Assembly (NCBI RefSeq): GCF_947253055.1
Contig: NZ_CAMXYE010000011.1
Span: forward strand, 1 to 23,309
From: an uncultured Arcanobacterium sp.
GTDB taxonomy: Bacteria; Actinomycetota; Actinomycetes; Actinomycetales; Actinomycetaceae
Length of the DNA stretch: 23,309 nucleotides
Direction: 5' to 3'
The notes beneath the pieces are model-generated. The model was not told the DNA's origin and ran no database searches. It saw only the letters and a list, made by a program, of their open reading frames with translations. This document shows positions 15,541 through 23,092 of the stretch, in pieces (the stretch's first letter is position 1; each line of letters begins with the position of its first letter). Made by a program: the position numbers and the translations under genes.

Positions 15541-16314
15541 ATGGAAGCATTAGCTATTACTAATATGGAAAAGAGCTTCGGCACCAATAAAGTGCTGCAA
15601 GGAGTTTCGCTGCGCGTAGAAGAAGGAGAAGTAGTAGCTATTCTGGGGCCTTCTGGATCTGGAAAATCTACTCTTCTGCGCTGTGCCACTTTTCTCGAAG
15701 AAATGGATAACGGCGAGATTTGCTATTTTGGCGAGCAGGCTTTCAAAAAAGAAAATGGCGAAAAAGTATCGACAGGAGACCCCCGGCGCTTTCGCCATGA
15801 CTTTGGTTTAGTGTTCCAGGATTTTAATCTTTTTCCGCACTGGAACGTGCTGCGCAATCTGATGGATTCCCCTTGCAAGGTGCAAAAACGCAATCCAGAA
15901 GAGGTGCGCAAAGAAGCCCTTGCTCTTCTAGAACGCATGAATCTGAGCGATAAAGCCGACGCCTATCCCAGTGAACTTTCCGGAGGCCAGCAGCAGCGCG
16001 TAGCTATTGCCCGCGCATTGGCGCGCCGCCCCCGTATGCTTTATTTCGACGAACCTACTTCCGCCCTGGATCCGGAACTCACCGGAGAAATTCTCCATAT
16101 TATTCGCGCTCTCGCGGCCGAGAATATGACTATGGTTATCGTGACGCACGAGATGGATTTTGCCGCAGAAGTAGCGGATACGGCACTCTTTATAGACGGA
16201 GGTGTCGTGCTAGAATCCGGGCCCGCTCGTGAGTTAATTAAGAATCCCACCCAACCGCGTACCATCCAGTTCCTCACTAAGCTGCGCGGAGAATCTGAGC
16301 AGAAAAAGGCATGA
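15541..16314 (+). CDS. Amino-acid ABC transporter ATP-binding protein
   Basis: A 257-residue ATPase of the GlnQ/HisP class. Walker A GPSGSGKST (about residues 36-44), Q-loop VFQDFNLFPH, signature LSGGQQQRVAIARALA, Walker B MLYFDEPTSALD and H-loop THEM are all intact. The insert after Walker A (FKKENGEKVSTGDPRRFRHD) is usual for the class. The start ATG at 15541 has a GAGG ribosome site at good spacing; the upstream extension lies inside the permease gene in another frame. Its stop overlaps the galactokinase start as ATGA, so the two should be translated from one message. Confidence 0.94.
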   Translation: MEALAITNMEKSFGTNKVLQGVSLRVEEGEVVAILGPSGSGKSTLLRCATFLEEMDNGEICYFGEQAFKKENGEKVSTGDPRRFRHDFGLVFQDFNLFPHWNVLRNLMDSPCKVQKRNPEEVRKEALALLERMNLSDKADAYPSELSGGQQQRVAIARALARRPRMLYFDEPTSALDPELTGEILHIIRALAAENMTMVIVTHEMDFAAEVADTALFIDGGVVLESGPARELIKNPTQPRTIQFLTKLRGESEQKKA

Positions 16315-17543
16315 CCCGTACTCCTCTAAAATGGCTTCCGAAGGCCGCTCCAAACCAAAGTATCGCCGCGGCACGCGCCCTCTTTCAAGCGAGCTATAAC
16401 TACCAACCGCAGGGAGTTTGGGCTGCTCCGGGGCGAGCTAATTTAATCGGTGAACACGTGGACTACGCCGGCGGAGTGTGCCTACCTTTCGCTTTAGCGG
16501 AGCGAGCCTATCTAGCAGCTTCCCCCAATAACGCCGGCGTCTACCGGGTAGTGAGCCCCGGCGGGGAACCGCAGCTAGTAGAGATTCCCACTTCCGAAGT
16601 AGGGTTACGCAATCCAGATAACTGGGCAAGTTACGTAGTAGGTGCGGTGTGGACGGCATTAGGGCCCGGGCAGGGCTTCGATTTAGCTCTCTATTCAGAA
16701 GTACCTATCGGTGGAGGGCTCTCTTCTTCTGCCGCACTGGGCTGCTCAGCCGCCTTGGCTACCCAAGAAATTATTAGCGGCCATACGCTCACAGAGGCTG
16801 AAAGACTTCCCCTTGTTGCCAGCACGAAGCGCGCCGAAAACGAAGTGGCGGGCGCACCGACCGGCGGTATCGATCAACATATTTCTTTACTCGGTCAGGT
16901 AGATCACGCACTGGCGATTGATTTTGCTAAAGGCAGCTATGAGCAGATTCCTTGTGCACTGCAGGCAGCAGGTTTAGTTATTTTAGTGATCGACACCGGC
17001 ATACCGCATTCTTTACGCGATGGGCAGTACAGTTCCCGCCGGCAGGTGATTGACGCTGTAACCGCCTACGCCGGCCAACCCTACTTACGAACGGTATCCG
17101 AACCACTGGCAGTAGCCGAAGAATGGGCGGAGCAGAATGTGCCAACAGGGTACGGAAGTGCCGAATGGAAAAATATCGTCCGCCGGCGCGTACATCACGT
17201 ATTTAGCGAAATTTCTCATACTCAAGCAGCTATTAGTTACTTACGACAAGAAGATTGGCGGCGGCTAGGAGAAGCTATGCAAAAATCGCATATTTCTTTG
17301 CGCCACGATTTTGAAGTATCTATTCCTGAGCTGGATACGGCGGTAGAGATAGCTTTGGCGAATGGAGCATACGGAGCTCGCCTCACCGGGGGTGGATTTG
17401 GCGGAGCCGCAATTGCCTTACTGGAAAGAGAGCGCGTGGAAATGTGCGCCGAAAAAATTGCGGAAGCTTTTGCTTGGCGCGGTTACAGTGCCCCGGCTTT
17501 CCTCTTAGCTTATCCGAGCCAAGGTGCAGAGCGCGTCGCCTGA
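16311..17543 (+). CDS. galK: Galactokinase (GHMP family)
   Basis: A 410-residue GHMP kinase, normal length for galactokinase, which phosphorylates galactose to galactose-1-phosphate in the Leloir pathway. The galactokinase signature GRANLIGEHVDYAGGVCLP lies near residue 42. The ATP-binding motif is IGGGLSSSAALG near 136. GGIDQHISLLG carries the expected catalytic Asp; IDTGIPHSLRDGQYSSRR and the third GHMP motif LTGGGFGGAAIAL follow. The Glu-His and Asp of EHVDY are the sugar-contact residues typical of GalK. Oddly it is the fourth gene of an amino-acid transporter operon: its ATG overlaps the ATPase stop and no separate ribosome site or promoter is evident. No galT or galE adjoins it. A related GHMP sugar kinase is possible but less likely. 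Confidence 0.9.
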   Translation: MTRTPLKWLPKAAPNQSIAAARALFQASYNYQPQGVWAAPGRANLIGEHVDYAGGVCLPFALAERAYLAASPNNAGVYRVVSPGGEPQLVEIPTSEVGLRNPDNWASYVVGAVWTALGPGQGFDLALYSEVPIGGGLSSSAALGCSAALATQEIISGHTLTEAERLPLVASTKRAENEVAGAPTGGIDQHISLLGQVDHALAIDFAKGSYEQIPCALQAAGLVILVIDTGIPHSLRDGQYSSRRQVIDAVTAYAGQPYLRTVSEPLAVAEEWAEQNVPTGYGSAEWKNIVRRRVHHVFSEISHTQAAISYLRQEDWRRLGEAMQKSHISLRHDFEVSIPELDTAVEIALANGAYGARLTGGGFGGAAIALLERERVEMCAEKIAEAFAWRGYSAPAFLLAYPSQGAERVA

Positions 17544-17617
17544 GAAATACGGGTAATACGGAAAGATTTTTATTTCATGGGCACGCATAGGGCACGCAAG
17601 GGCAGTTTTGAAAGTGT

Positions 17618-17652
17618 GCCGTTTCGGCTTTTCCGCTTGTTTAAGCCGTTTT
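17618..17652 (+). terminator. Candidate terminator after galK
   Basis: Two overlapping hairpins lie after galK. GCCG-TTT-CGGC (17618-17628) is followed by TTTT. CGGCTT (17625-17630) can alternatively pair with AAGCCG (17643-17648), again followed by TTTT. Both fit weak intrinsic terminators on the plus strand; the tRNA on the other strand begins just beyond. Confidence 0.55.
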
Positions 17653-17658
17653 AAGGGG

Positions 17659-17732
17659 TGCCCCCAGTGAGACTCGAACTCACACTGGACAGATTTTAAG
17701 TCTGCTGCCTCTGCCGATTGGGCTATGGGGGC
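17659..17732 (-). tRNA. tRNA-Leu(UAA) with a short variable loop
   Basis: A full cloverleaf folds on the minus strand in 74 bases: a 7-bp acceptor stem GCCCCCA/TGGGGGC, a D-arm with the conserved GG, and the anticodon stem GCAGA/TCTGT (one G-U) around loop CTTAAAA. A 5-base variable loop CCAGT and the T-arm GTGAG-TTCGAGT-CTCAC follow. The anticodon is TAA, which reads the leucine codon UUA, and the discriminator is A, as leucyl-tRNA synthetase expects. CCA is not encoded. Bacterial leucine tRNAs usually have a long extra arm; this one does not. Confidence 0.93.
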
Positions 17733-17736
17733 GCTT

Positions 17737-17823
17737 GCCGGCGCTGCCGGCGAAGCAATTGCTCGCCCTATTTTTAGTTACCTAAAAATAGCTACACTGA
17801 GCAACACCTGCTAAGTTTAGCAG
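17737..17823. repeat. Run of four inverted repeats beside tRNA-Leu
   Basis: Four hairpin-forming repeats follow closely. GCCGGC-GCT-GCCGGC spans 17737-17751. GGCGAAGCAATTGCTCGCC (17749-17767) is a 7-bp stem with one bulge. CTATTTTTAG and CTAAAAATAG (17768-17777 and 17782-17791) form a perfect 10-bp stem with a TTAC loop. CTGCTAAGTTTAGCAG (17808-17823) is followed by TATTTTC. Read on plus, the second hairpin plus the T-rich third arm resembles a terminator. On minus they lie within 90 bases upstream of the tRNA. Confidence 0.75.
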
Positions 17824-18026
17824 TATTTTCTGCGATATAAAATTAGAAGCCAGCTCTCTACAAAAAAGAAAAGGTTATCTATCTTACTTCCCACTTTCTT
17901 TTCACGCTCCACCCCAAAAATCTCAGTACGATTTAACCTATAGGATTTATTTACTATTCCGCTCCTAATAAAAGTAAAATTAAGCAGAAGGTAATTGGTC
18001 AACCCATACTCAGAATAGAGGCAATT
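17824..18026 (+). other. AT-rich leader region of nhaA
   Basis: About 200 bases clearly richer in A and T than their surroundings, holding the nhaA ribosome site (AGAGGCAATT before the ATG) and presumably its promoter. Several -10-like hexamers occur (TAATAA at 17966, TAAAAT at 17975) but none has a good -35 at the usual distance. A 61-codon minus frame here begins with TTG and has no recognisable content. Confidence 0.4.
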
Positions 18027-19271
18027 ATGGCGAATAGAAATATACTGCAGCGGTATCGGTATTCTTTAGAAAATGAAACTATGGCCGGGTTGGTATTAAT
18101 TATTGGCGCTGTAATTGCTTTGATTTGGGCAAATTTCCCCACCGCAGCAGGGCGCGCAGCTTATGCCACTTTCGCCTCCACCACTTTCGGCCCAGCAGCT
18201 CTGCATCTAAATCTTTCCCTTTCCGCCTGGGCCTCCGATGGCCTACTAGTTATTTTCTTTTTTATAGTGGGCTTGGAACTAAAAGAAGAATTCACCGTCG
18301 GATCCCTGCGCGATATTCGCAAAGCACTAGTGCCTATGCTAGCTGCAGTCTGTGGAATGCTGGGCCCCATCGGCGTCTATCTCGTAGTTCAAATTCTCTC
18401 TGACACTCCTCACTACGGAGGTTGGGCCATCCCCGTAGCCACAGATATTGCTTTTGCTCTCGCCGTCCTCAGCCTGTTCGGAAAAGGGCTTCCTCCAGCT
18501 GCCCGCACTTTCCTAATGACCTTGGCGGTGGTCGATGATTTACTAGGCATCATGCTGATTGCTATATTCTTCGGCACTGACCTAAACTTCTTGTACCTCG
18601 GAGCTTCTTTACTGGTAATTGTGCTATTTGGTTTCTTAGCACAGAAGCGTATTACCCGCTGGTATATATTGGTACCACTCGGCATTCTCGCCTGGTACTT
18701 CATGCACCTCTCCGGAATCCACGCCACTATTGCCGGAGTAGCTCTTGGCCTCACCGTGCCGGCAAAACAGCGCACCCGCGAAGATAGCTCCCTGACGCGT
18801 GTCTTCACCGAAAAGCTGGAATTCCTTTCCGCCGGTTTCGTCCTGCCTATCTTCGCTTTCTTTGCTGCCGGAGTAAACGTAGTTGATACCGGCGGCGTAT
18901 TCGATATGCTCTCCGACCCAATTGCAGAAGGCGTCTATCTAGGACTTCCTCTCGGAAAGTTCTTAGGTATCACCTGCGGAGTATTTATTATGACGAAGGT
19001 CTTCCCCCTCCGACTGGAAAATACGATAAATCTCTACGATATTATGCCAATCTCTTTAATAGCAGGTATCGGCTTTACAGTTTCTCTGCTCATCGCCACC
19101 CTTTCTTTCACTCCGGGAACGGCGGAAAGCGCTCATGCCCGAGTGGCCGTGCTTGCAGGTACATTAATCTCTGCCGTGTTAGGCGGCGCAGCCACGAAAC
19201 TGCGTGGCCGTTACAGAATGCGAATCGCCGATAAGACGGATATCCGCACTTCTCAGCAAAGCTATCAGTAG
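18027..19271 (+). CDS. nhaA: Na+/H+ antiporter NhaA
   Basis: A 414-residue membrane protein of about twelve helices, a normal NhaA length. The ion-binding and transport motifs are present: ATDIAFALAVLSLFG with the TM4 Asp, LAVVDDLLGIMLIA with the essential Asp pair of TM5, GLPLGKFLGI with the TM10 Lys, and GIGFTVSLLIA near the end. NhaA exchanges two protons inward for one Na+ (or Li+) outward and is most active at alkaline pH. A good ribosome site AGAGG lies 5 bases before the ATG. The gene is monocistronic, preceded by an AT-rich region and followed by a terminator-like structure shared with the convergent ppx. No NhaR regulator gene is near. Confidence 0.96.
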   Translation: MANRNILQRYRYSLENETMAGLVLIIGAVIALIWANFPTAAGRAAYATFASTTFGPAALHLNLSLSAWASDGLLVIFFFIVGLELKEEFTVGSLRDIRKALVPMLAAVCGMLGPIGVYLVVQILSDTPHYGGWAIPVATDIAFALAVLSLFGKGLPPAARTFLMTLAVVDDLLGIMLIAIFFGTDLNFLYLGASLLVIVLFGFLAQKRITRWYILVPLGILAWYFMHLSGIHATIAGVALGLTVPAKQRTREDSSLTRVFTEKLEFLSAGFVLPIFAFFAAGVNVVDTGGVFDMLSDPIAEGVYLGLPLGKFLGITCGVFIMTKVFPLRLENTINLYDIMPISLIAGIGFTVSLLIATLSFTPGTAESAHARVAVLAGTLISAVLGGAATKLRGRYRMRIADKTDIRTSQQSYQ

Positions 19272-19299
19272 AGATTCCTTTATAGTTTCCTAATTTGCT

Positions 19300-19339
19300 A
19301 GAAAATTTTCTGCCCCCAGTTAGCTAACTGTAGGCAGAA
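19300..19339. terminator. Candidate bidirectional terminator between nhaA and ppx
   Basis: TTCTGCC (19308-19314) pairs with GGCAGAA (19333-19339), enclosing the perfect 12-bp palindrome AGTTAGCTAACT (19318-19329); the CCC and GTA between form an internal loop. Read on minus, the stem is followed by AATTTTC, a weak U-run suiting ppx. The palindrome AGAAAATTTTCT (19300-19311) overlaps its left side. The position between convergent genes fits a shared terminator. Confidence 0.6.
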
Positions 19340-19345
19340 CTAGCT

Positions 19346-20326
19346 CTAGATATACGCTGGTTTTTGCGGCTGGTGAGCCGCCCACAAAGCTAAACCGTCT
19401 AAAATATCGTGTTCGGAAGTAATTATTTCGCGCACGGGAGCGGCGCTATCGGCAGTTCGCGCGGCAATCCGGCGCACTATTTCTTGCCACACCAAGGCGC
19501 CAGCAGCGATCACATCTACTCGCCCCGGATGTAAAAATCCCAACTGCCGCCGCTCTGCCGGCGTGGCCTGCAGAAACCACTCTGCCACCGCGGAAATCTC
19601 CGCAATGCGCAAAACACTCCCGTGAATACGCGCAGGGTCATAGCTAGGTAGCTGCAGTGCGAAAGCCGTAAGCGAAGTGACGGTTCCGGCCAAACCAATT
19701 ACCGCCGCAGCCGCCGTAAAATCTATTTCTGCTTCCACTGCATCAAGAGCTTTTTGTACATCTGCCCGCGCCGCCGCTATTTCCGCCGCGGTAGGTGGAT
19801 CAGAGTGTAAATGCCGCTCGCGCATCCGCACTGAACCGATATTCATCGACACCGCAGCCTGCACTTCTCCCGCTGCTGTGCCCAGGGTAAATTCCGTAGA
19901 TCCTCCCCCTAAATCTACCGTGAGCAGGCGTGGGGGAATTTCCGTAATAGGGAGGGCAGAGAGTGCCCCTTGAAAAGAAAACTCTGCTTCCTGCTCTCCG
20001 CTCAATACCTGCGGATATACACCTAATCGGCGATATACCCCGGCAATAAATTCTTCTCTGTTTTCCGCATCGCGCGTAGCAGAAGTAGCGGCAAAACGAA
20101 TCGAATCTACCTTTCGCTGGCGGCATTCTGCTGCATAATCTGCTACCGCATCTAGGGTGCGCGCCAAGGCCGCTGGCGCAAAACGCCCCGTGCTATCTAC
20201 CCCGGCTCCTAAGCGCACTATTTCCATGCGCCGCAGCTCATCAGTTATTTTTTCCTGCTTGGCATCTACGCTACCGATAAGTAGACGTATCGAATTAGTA
20301 CCACAATCAATTCCTGCAACTTTCAC
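19346..20326 (-). CDS. ppx: Exopolyphosphatase / guanosine pentaphosphatase (Ppx/GppA family)
   Basis: A 326-residue ASKHA-fold phosphatase of the size typical for actinobacterial Ppx. Motifs: VAGIDCGTNSIRLLIG at the N-terminus (phosphate 1 loop), FAATSATRDAENREEF, LSGEQEAEFSFQGA with the catalytic Glu, LTVDLGGGSTEFTLG (phosphate 2 loop) and a GLAGTVTSLTA adenosine-type motif. The family degrades inorganic polyphosphate or pppGpp; which one applies cannot be told, and some actinobacterial members favour short polyphosphates. I start it at the GTG at 20326 (MKVAGIDCGTNS, the family start). The frame is open to 20467, but those codons lie inside the DUF501 gene. GGGGTGG, a possible ribosome site, is further off than ideal. 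It lies 34 bases after DUF501 in the eno-side gene cluster. Confidence 0.9.
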   Translation of the reverse strand: MKVAGIDCGTNSIRLLIGSVDAKQEKITDELRRMEIVRLGAGVDSTGRFAPAALARTLDAVADYAAECRQRKVDSIRFAATSATRDAENREEFIAGVYRRLGVYPQVLSGEQEAEFSFQGALSALPITEIPPRLLTVDLGGGSTEFTLGTAAGEVQAAVSMNIGSVRMRERHLHSDPPTAAEIAAARADVQKALDAVEAEIDFTAAAAVIGLAGTVTSLTAFALQLPSYDPARIHGSVLRIAEISAVAEWFLQATPAERRQLGFLHPGRVDVIAAGALVWQEIVRRIAARTADSAAPVREIITSEHDILDGLALWAAHQPQKPAYI

Positions 20327-20360
20327 AAGTACTAGCTTGCCACCCCGCTCCGAAATTTTT

Positions 20361-20918
20361 CTAGTTGCGTGCTGCTGCCCCACAGCGGCAAATCTTGGCA
20401 TCCCAACCAGCTTGCTGTAAGGCTCTATCTCCAAACGGGCATATTCCCGCTCCCACTGCGAGCGCATAACCAGCCAAGGCGTGCAGACATTTTACTCTAT
20501 CTGGCATACCACCAGCCGATTTTCCCGCTATTTCCGGTACTTCTTCCATAAGCTCCCGCCTTTGCACATAGATTTCATGCGCGTGGCGATACTGGGCAGC
20601 CAGTTCTTCGTTAACCCTCAGCTCTTCATTCATCGCTTCCATACCGCCGGTGCTCTCTATCCGAGATATTTCTTTCACCAAAGATGGGAGCGAAAGATAA
20701 AAAGTAGTGGGGAAAGGGCTGCCGTCTTCCAAGCGTGGATAGGTGATAGTGACGGCCGGATTACCACAGCGGCACCGAGCCGCTATTCCCACTAAACCGC
20801 GCGGAATACGCCCTAGCTGTTGACGTAAAATTTCTCTATCTGCTTCCGTAGCTAGAGAAGCGGCCGGGGCAATTTGCCGCAGCTGCGCGAGCGAAAGCTG
20901 CGGGATAGCAATCTTCAT
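20361..20918 (-). CDS. DUF501 domain protein
   Basis: A 185-residue protein of the DUF501 family, which in actinobacteria almost always sits between the FtsB/DivIC-like gene and ppx, exactly as here. Recognisable parts are ILRQQLGRIPRGLVGIAARCRCGNPAVTITYPRLEDGSPFPTTFYL in the first half and DRVKCLHALAGYALAVGAGICPFGDRAL near the end. Three short cysteine sites (CRCG, VKCLH, ICRCG) could bind metal, but this is not shown. Function is unknown; the conserved position suggests a link to the cell envelope, division or polyphosphate metabolism. The ATG overlaps the stop of the upstream gene as ATGA, with AAGGGAAG before it, so translation is likely coupled. Confidence 0.9.
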   Translation of the reverse strand: MKIAIPQLSLAQLRQIAPAASLATEADREILRQQLGRIPRGLVGIAARCRCGNPAVTITYPRLEDGSPFPTTFYLSLPSLVKEISRIESTGGMEAMNEELRVNEELAAQYRHAHEIYVQRRELMEEVPEIAGKSAGGMPDRVKCLHALAGYALAVGAGICPFGDRALQQAGWDAKICRCGAAARN

Positions 20919-21670
20919 CCGGTCTTCCCTTCTGAGGTTTGTCCTTCTGAGGTATTCCCTTCTGGCATTTTCAATATGGGAGTATCTTCTAAATCGGTAG
21001 TTTTTTCATCGCTATCGGCATCGTTCTTAGCAACTCCTCCAGCGAGCTGGAGAGATTCCCACATAGTCAAATAAAAAGGCGTGACCGCTAAGCGCTCTTT
21101 CCGCATTTTTTCTATTCTTTCGGCAGCAGCTGTCTCTCCATCTTGCGCCTTTTTCTGCTCTACCACATAGAGAGTCTGCCCCGGCAGCACGTAACCAATT
21201 CTCTCCCGCGCTTGTGCCTGCACAAAAAGTGGATTTTTCCAGAGCGCAATCTCATTGCGCAGCTCTTTTTCCCGCTCCGTATGCTCCTGCAAAGTAGCAG
21301 CCAGAGTCCTTTTCTCTTCCTGCAGTGAGATAAATGTGCGCAAGGGATTAGCCACTATCACGAGCGAAAGCATCACCGTAATTACAATAAAAGCCAAACG
21401 CAGCGAAAATTGGCGGGTCTTTCCTTCTCCTTTTAAGACCACGTTCCAATCATTACCTAAGCGTTGCGTTAGCCCCGGTTGGGAAGAATTACCGGAATGC
21501 ACTTCCCCCGCTTTCGGTGGCCGGCGCGGCGGCACCGCTTTTTTCACCTTTCCCACTTTCGCATTACCCGGTTTTTTCGGCGCCGGTACGTCCGCGCGCA
21601 CTCCACGGCGCGAAACTGAGCGCTGTTTGCCAGAAGAGGCAGAACGGGAATAGGGACGACGGGAAGCCAT
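20915..21670 (-). CDS. FtsB/DivIC-like septum formation initiator
   Basis: A 251-residue single-pass membrane protein. A basic, proline-rich cytoplasmic tail (residues 1-90, many Lys and Arg) leads into one helix, RLAFIVITVMLSLVIVANPLRTF. A coiled coil follows (LQEEKRTLAATLQEHTEREKELRNEIALWKNPLFVQAQARERIGYVLPGQTLYVV), whose end QARERIGYVLPGQ is the DivIC/FtsB signature. The family joins the FtsL-FtsQ subcomplex at the division septum. The C-terminus ends in a Gly-Glu-Ser-Thr repeat. The ATG at 21670 lacks a strong ribosome site. Its gene lies between eno and DUF501, the standard actinobacterial order, but a strong hairpin separates it from eno. Confidence 0.92.
   Translation of the reverse strand: MASRRPYSRSASSGKQRSVSRRGVRADVPAPKKPGNAKVGKVKKAVPPRRPPKAGEVHSGNSSQPGLTQRLGNDWNVVLKGEGKTRQFSLRLAFIVITVMLSLVIVANPLRTFISLQEEKRTLAATLQEHTEREKELRNEIALWKNPLFVQAQARERIGYVLPGQTLYVVEQKKAQDGETAAAERIEKMRKERLAVTPFYLTMWESLQLAGGVAKNDADSDEKTTDLEDTPILKMPEGNTSEGQTSEGKTG
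20921..20965 (-). repeat. 15-bp tandem repeat at the 3' end of the FtsB-like gene
   Basis: Three adjacent 15-base units (20921-20935, 20936-20950, 20951-20965) sharing the core CTTCTGAGGT encode the C-terminal Gly-Glu-Ser-Thr-x repeats. The copies differ at a few positions. Being in frame, they could vary in number without disrupting the gene. Confidence 0.75.
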
Positions 21671-21712
21671 GCTGCAAGTCTAACTAATCGAATAAATGTT
21701 CCGTAACTATAC

Positions 21713-21745
21713 ACACGGGAGGAGCCCGCTGGACCCCTCCCGTGT
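21713..21745. terminator. Strong hairpin between eno and the FtsB-like gene
   Basis: ACACGGGAGG (21713-21722) pairs perfectly with CCTCCCGTGT (21736-21745) around a 13-base loop. On the plus strand it is followed by ATTCTTTT; on the minus strand, where eno ends just before it, the following bases GTATAGTTACGG are only weakly T-rich. It is most likely the eno terminator or a message-protecting 3' stem that lowers transcription into the division gene. Confidence 0.75.
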
Positions 21746-21768
21746 ATTCTTTTAACTATCTTTTAGCC

Positions 21769-23049
21769 TTATTTCTTGAAACGCGGGAAAGCAGAACGGC
21801 CAGCATAAACAGCCGCATCTACTAGCTCGTCTTCAATACGCAACAACTGATTGTACTTATTCACCCGCTCGCCACGTGCCGGCGCACCGGTCTTAATCTG
21901 GCCAGAGTTGGTGGCTACTGCCAAATCAGCAATAGTGGTATCTTCCGTTTCTCCCGAACGATGCGAAGTCATCGTCTTGAAGCCAGCCCGGTGGGCAGCT
22001 TCTACGGCATCAAAGGTTTCGGTGAGGGTACCAATCTGATTTACCTTCACCAGCAGCGCATTTGCTGCTCCCATTTCGATGCCCTTGTGCAGACGCTCCG
22101 GATTGGTTACGAAGAGATCGTCGCCAACCAGCTGTACCTTATCTCCAAGTTCTGCCGTCAGACTTACCCAGGCATCCCACTCATCTTCCGAAAGCGGATC
22201 CTCGATAGATACCAACGGGTAATCGGCTACTAGGCGCTCATAGAAATTCACCATGTATTCCGTGGACTTAATTTCTCCCTCAAAGCGATAACCGCCTTCG
22301 GTGAAGAATTCGGTGGAAGCGACGTCGAGAGCGAGAGCCACATCGGCACCAGGCTCCAAGCCCGCCTTCTCAATAGCTTCACAAATCAAATCCAAAGCGG
22401 CCGCATTCGATTCCAGATTCGGAGCAAAGCCACCTTCATCACCAAGACCAGTGGAGAGACCCCGCTCTTTCAGCACCGACTTCAAAGCGTGATACACTTC
22501 GGCACCCCAGCGCAGAGCTTCCCGGAAATTCGGAGCTCCAATCGGGGCAATCATGAATTCCTGAATATCTACGTTGGAATCCGCATGGGATCCGCCGTTG
22601 AGGATATTCATCATAGGTACCGGCAATACGTGGGCATTCGGGCCACCCAAATAAGCGAAAAGTGGCAGACCTACCGACTGCGCAGCTGCCTTAGCTACTG
22701 CCAGCGAAACACCCAGAATGGCGTTCGCTCCAATTTTGCCTTTGTTTACCGTACCGTCTAGATCGATTAAAGCCTGATCAATAAGACGCTGATCAGTGGC
22801 AGAATAACCAAGAATTTCTGGTTCAATTACTTCTGTAACCGCATTTACGGCTTCTTCTACACCTTTACCAAGGTAACGAGATTTATCTCCGTCGCGGCGC
22901 TCTACCGCTTCGAAAGCACCGGTGGAAGCACCAGAAGGCACTTCGGCACGGGCAAATACGCCGTTATCAAGCAGTACCTCAACTTCAACAGTGGGGTTAC
23001 CGCGGGAATCAAGAATTTCGCGAGAGGCTACGGCCTCGATGCTTGCCAC
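21769..23049 (-). CDS. eno: Enolase (phosphopyruvate hydratase)
   Basis: A 426-residue enolase of normal length, converting 2-phosphoglycerate to phosphoenolpyruvate in glycolysis. The N-terminal ASREILDSRGNPTVEVEV, the SGASTGAFEA loop, GDEGGFAPN with the catalytic Glu, the Mg2+ ligands in LALDVAS, SIEDPL and LVGDDLF, and the signature LLVKVNQIGTLTE with the catalytic Lys followed by SHRSGETED are all present. It begins with GTG (MASIEAV), 5 bases after an AAGGAG ribosome site; the ATG two bases earlier is in another frame. Codon choice looks more GC-ending and uniform than in neighbouring genes, as expected for a highly expressed enzyme. A structured leader precedes it. Confidence 0.98.
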   Translation of the reverse strand: MASIEAVASREILDSRGNPTVEVEVLLDNGVFARAEVPSGASTGAFEAVERRDGDKSRYLGKGVEEAVNAVTEVIEPEILGYSATDQRLIDQALIDLDGTVNKGKIGANAILGVSLAVAKAAAQSVGLPLFAYLGGPNAHVLPVPMMNILNGGSHADSNVDIQEFMIAPIGAPNFREALRWGAEVYHALKSVLKERGLSTGLGDEGGFAPNLESNAAALDLICEAIEKAGLEPGADVALALDVASTEFFTEGGYRFEGEIKSTEYMVNFYERLVADYPLVSIEDPLSEDEWDAWVSLTAELGDKVQLVGDDLFVTNPERLHKGIEMGAANALLVKVNQIGTLTETFDAVEAAHRAGFKTMTSHRSGETEDTTIADLAVATNSGQIKTGAPARGERVNKYNQLLRIEDELVDAAVYAGRSAFPRFKK

Positions 23050-23092
23050 ATGGACTCCTTAAAGTAGGTGGACACAACCAAGCTGCTTACCA

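Noticed and set aside
17581..17605. Short direct repeat GGCACGCA after galK
   Set aside because: Two copies of eight bases only, no symmetry and no position suggesting an attachment site, although a tRNA is near; no integrase or element is present in the window.
17817..18002. 61-codon minus-strand frame before nhaA
   Set aside because: It starts with TTG without a ribosome site, lies in AT-rich leader DNA, overlaps a hairpin and has no recognisable content.
20327..20467. Upstream extension of Ppx/GppA by 47 residues
   Set aside because: The extra residues fall inside the DUF501 gene and do not resemble the family, which normally begins just before the GIDCGTNS loop.
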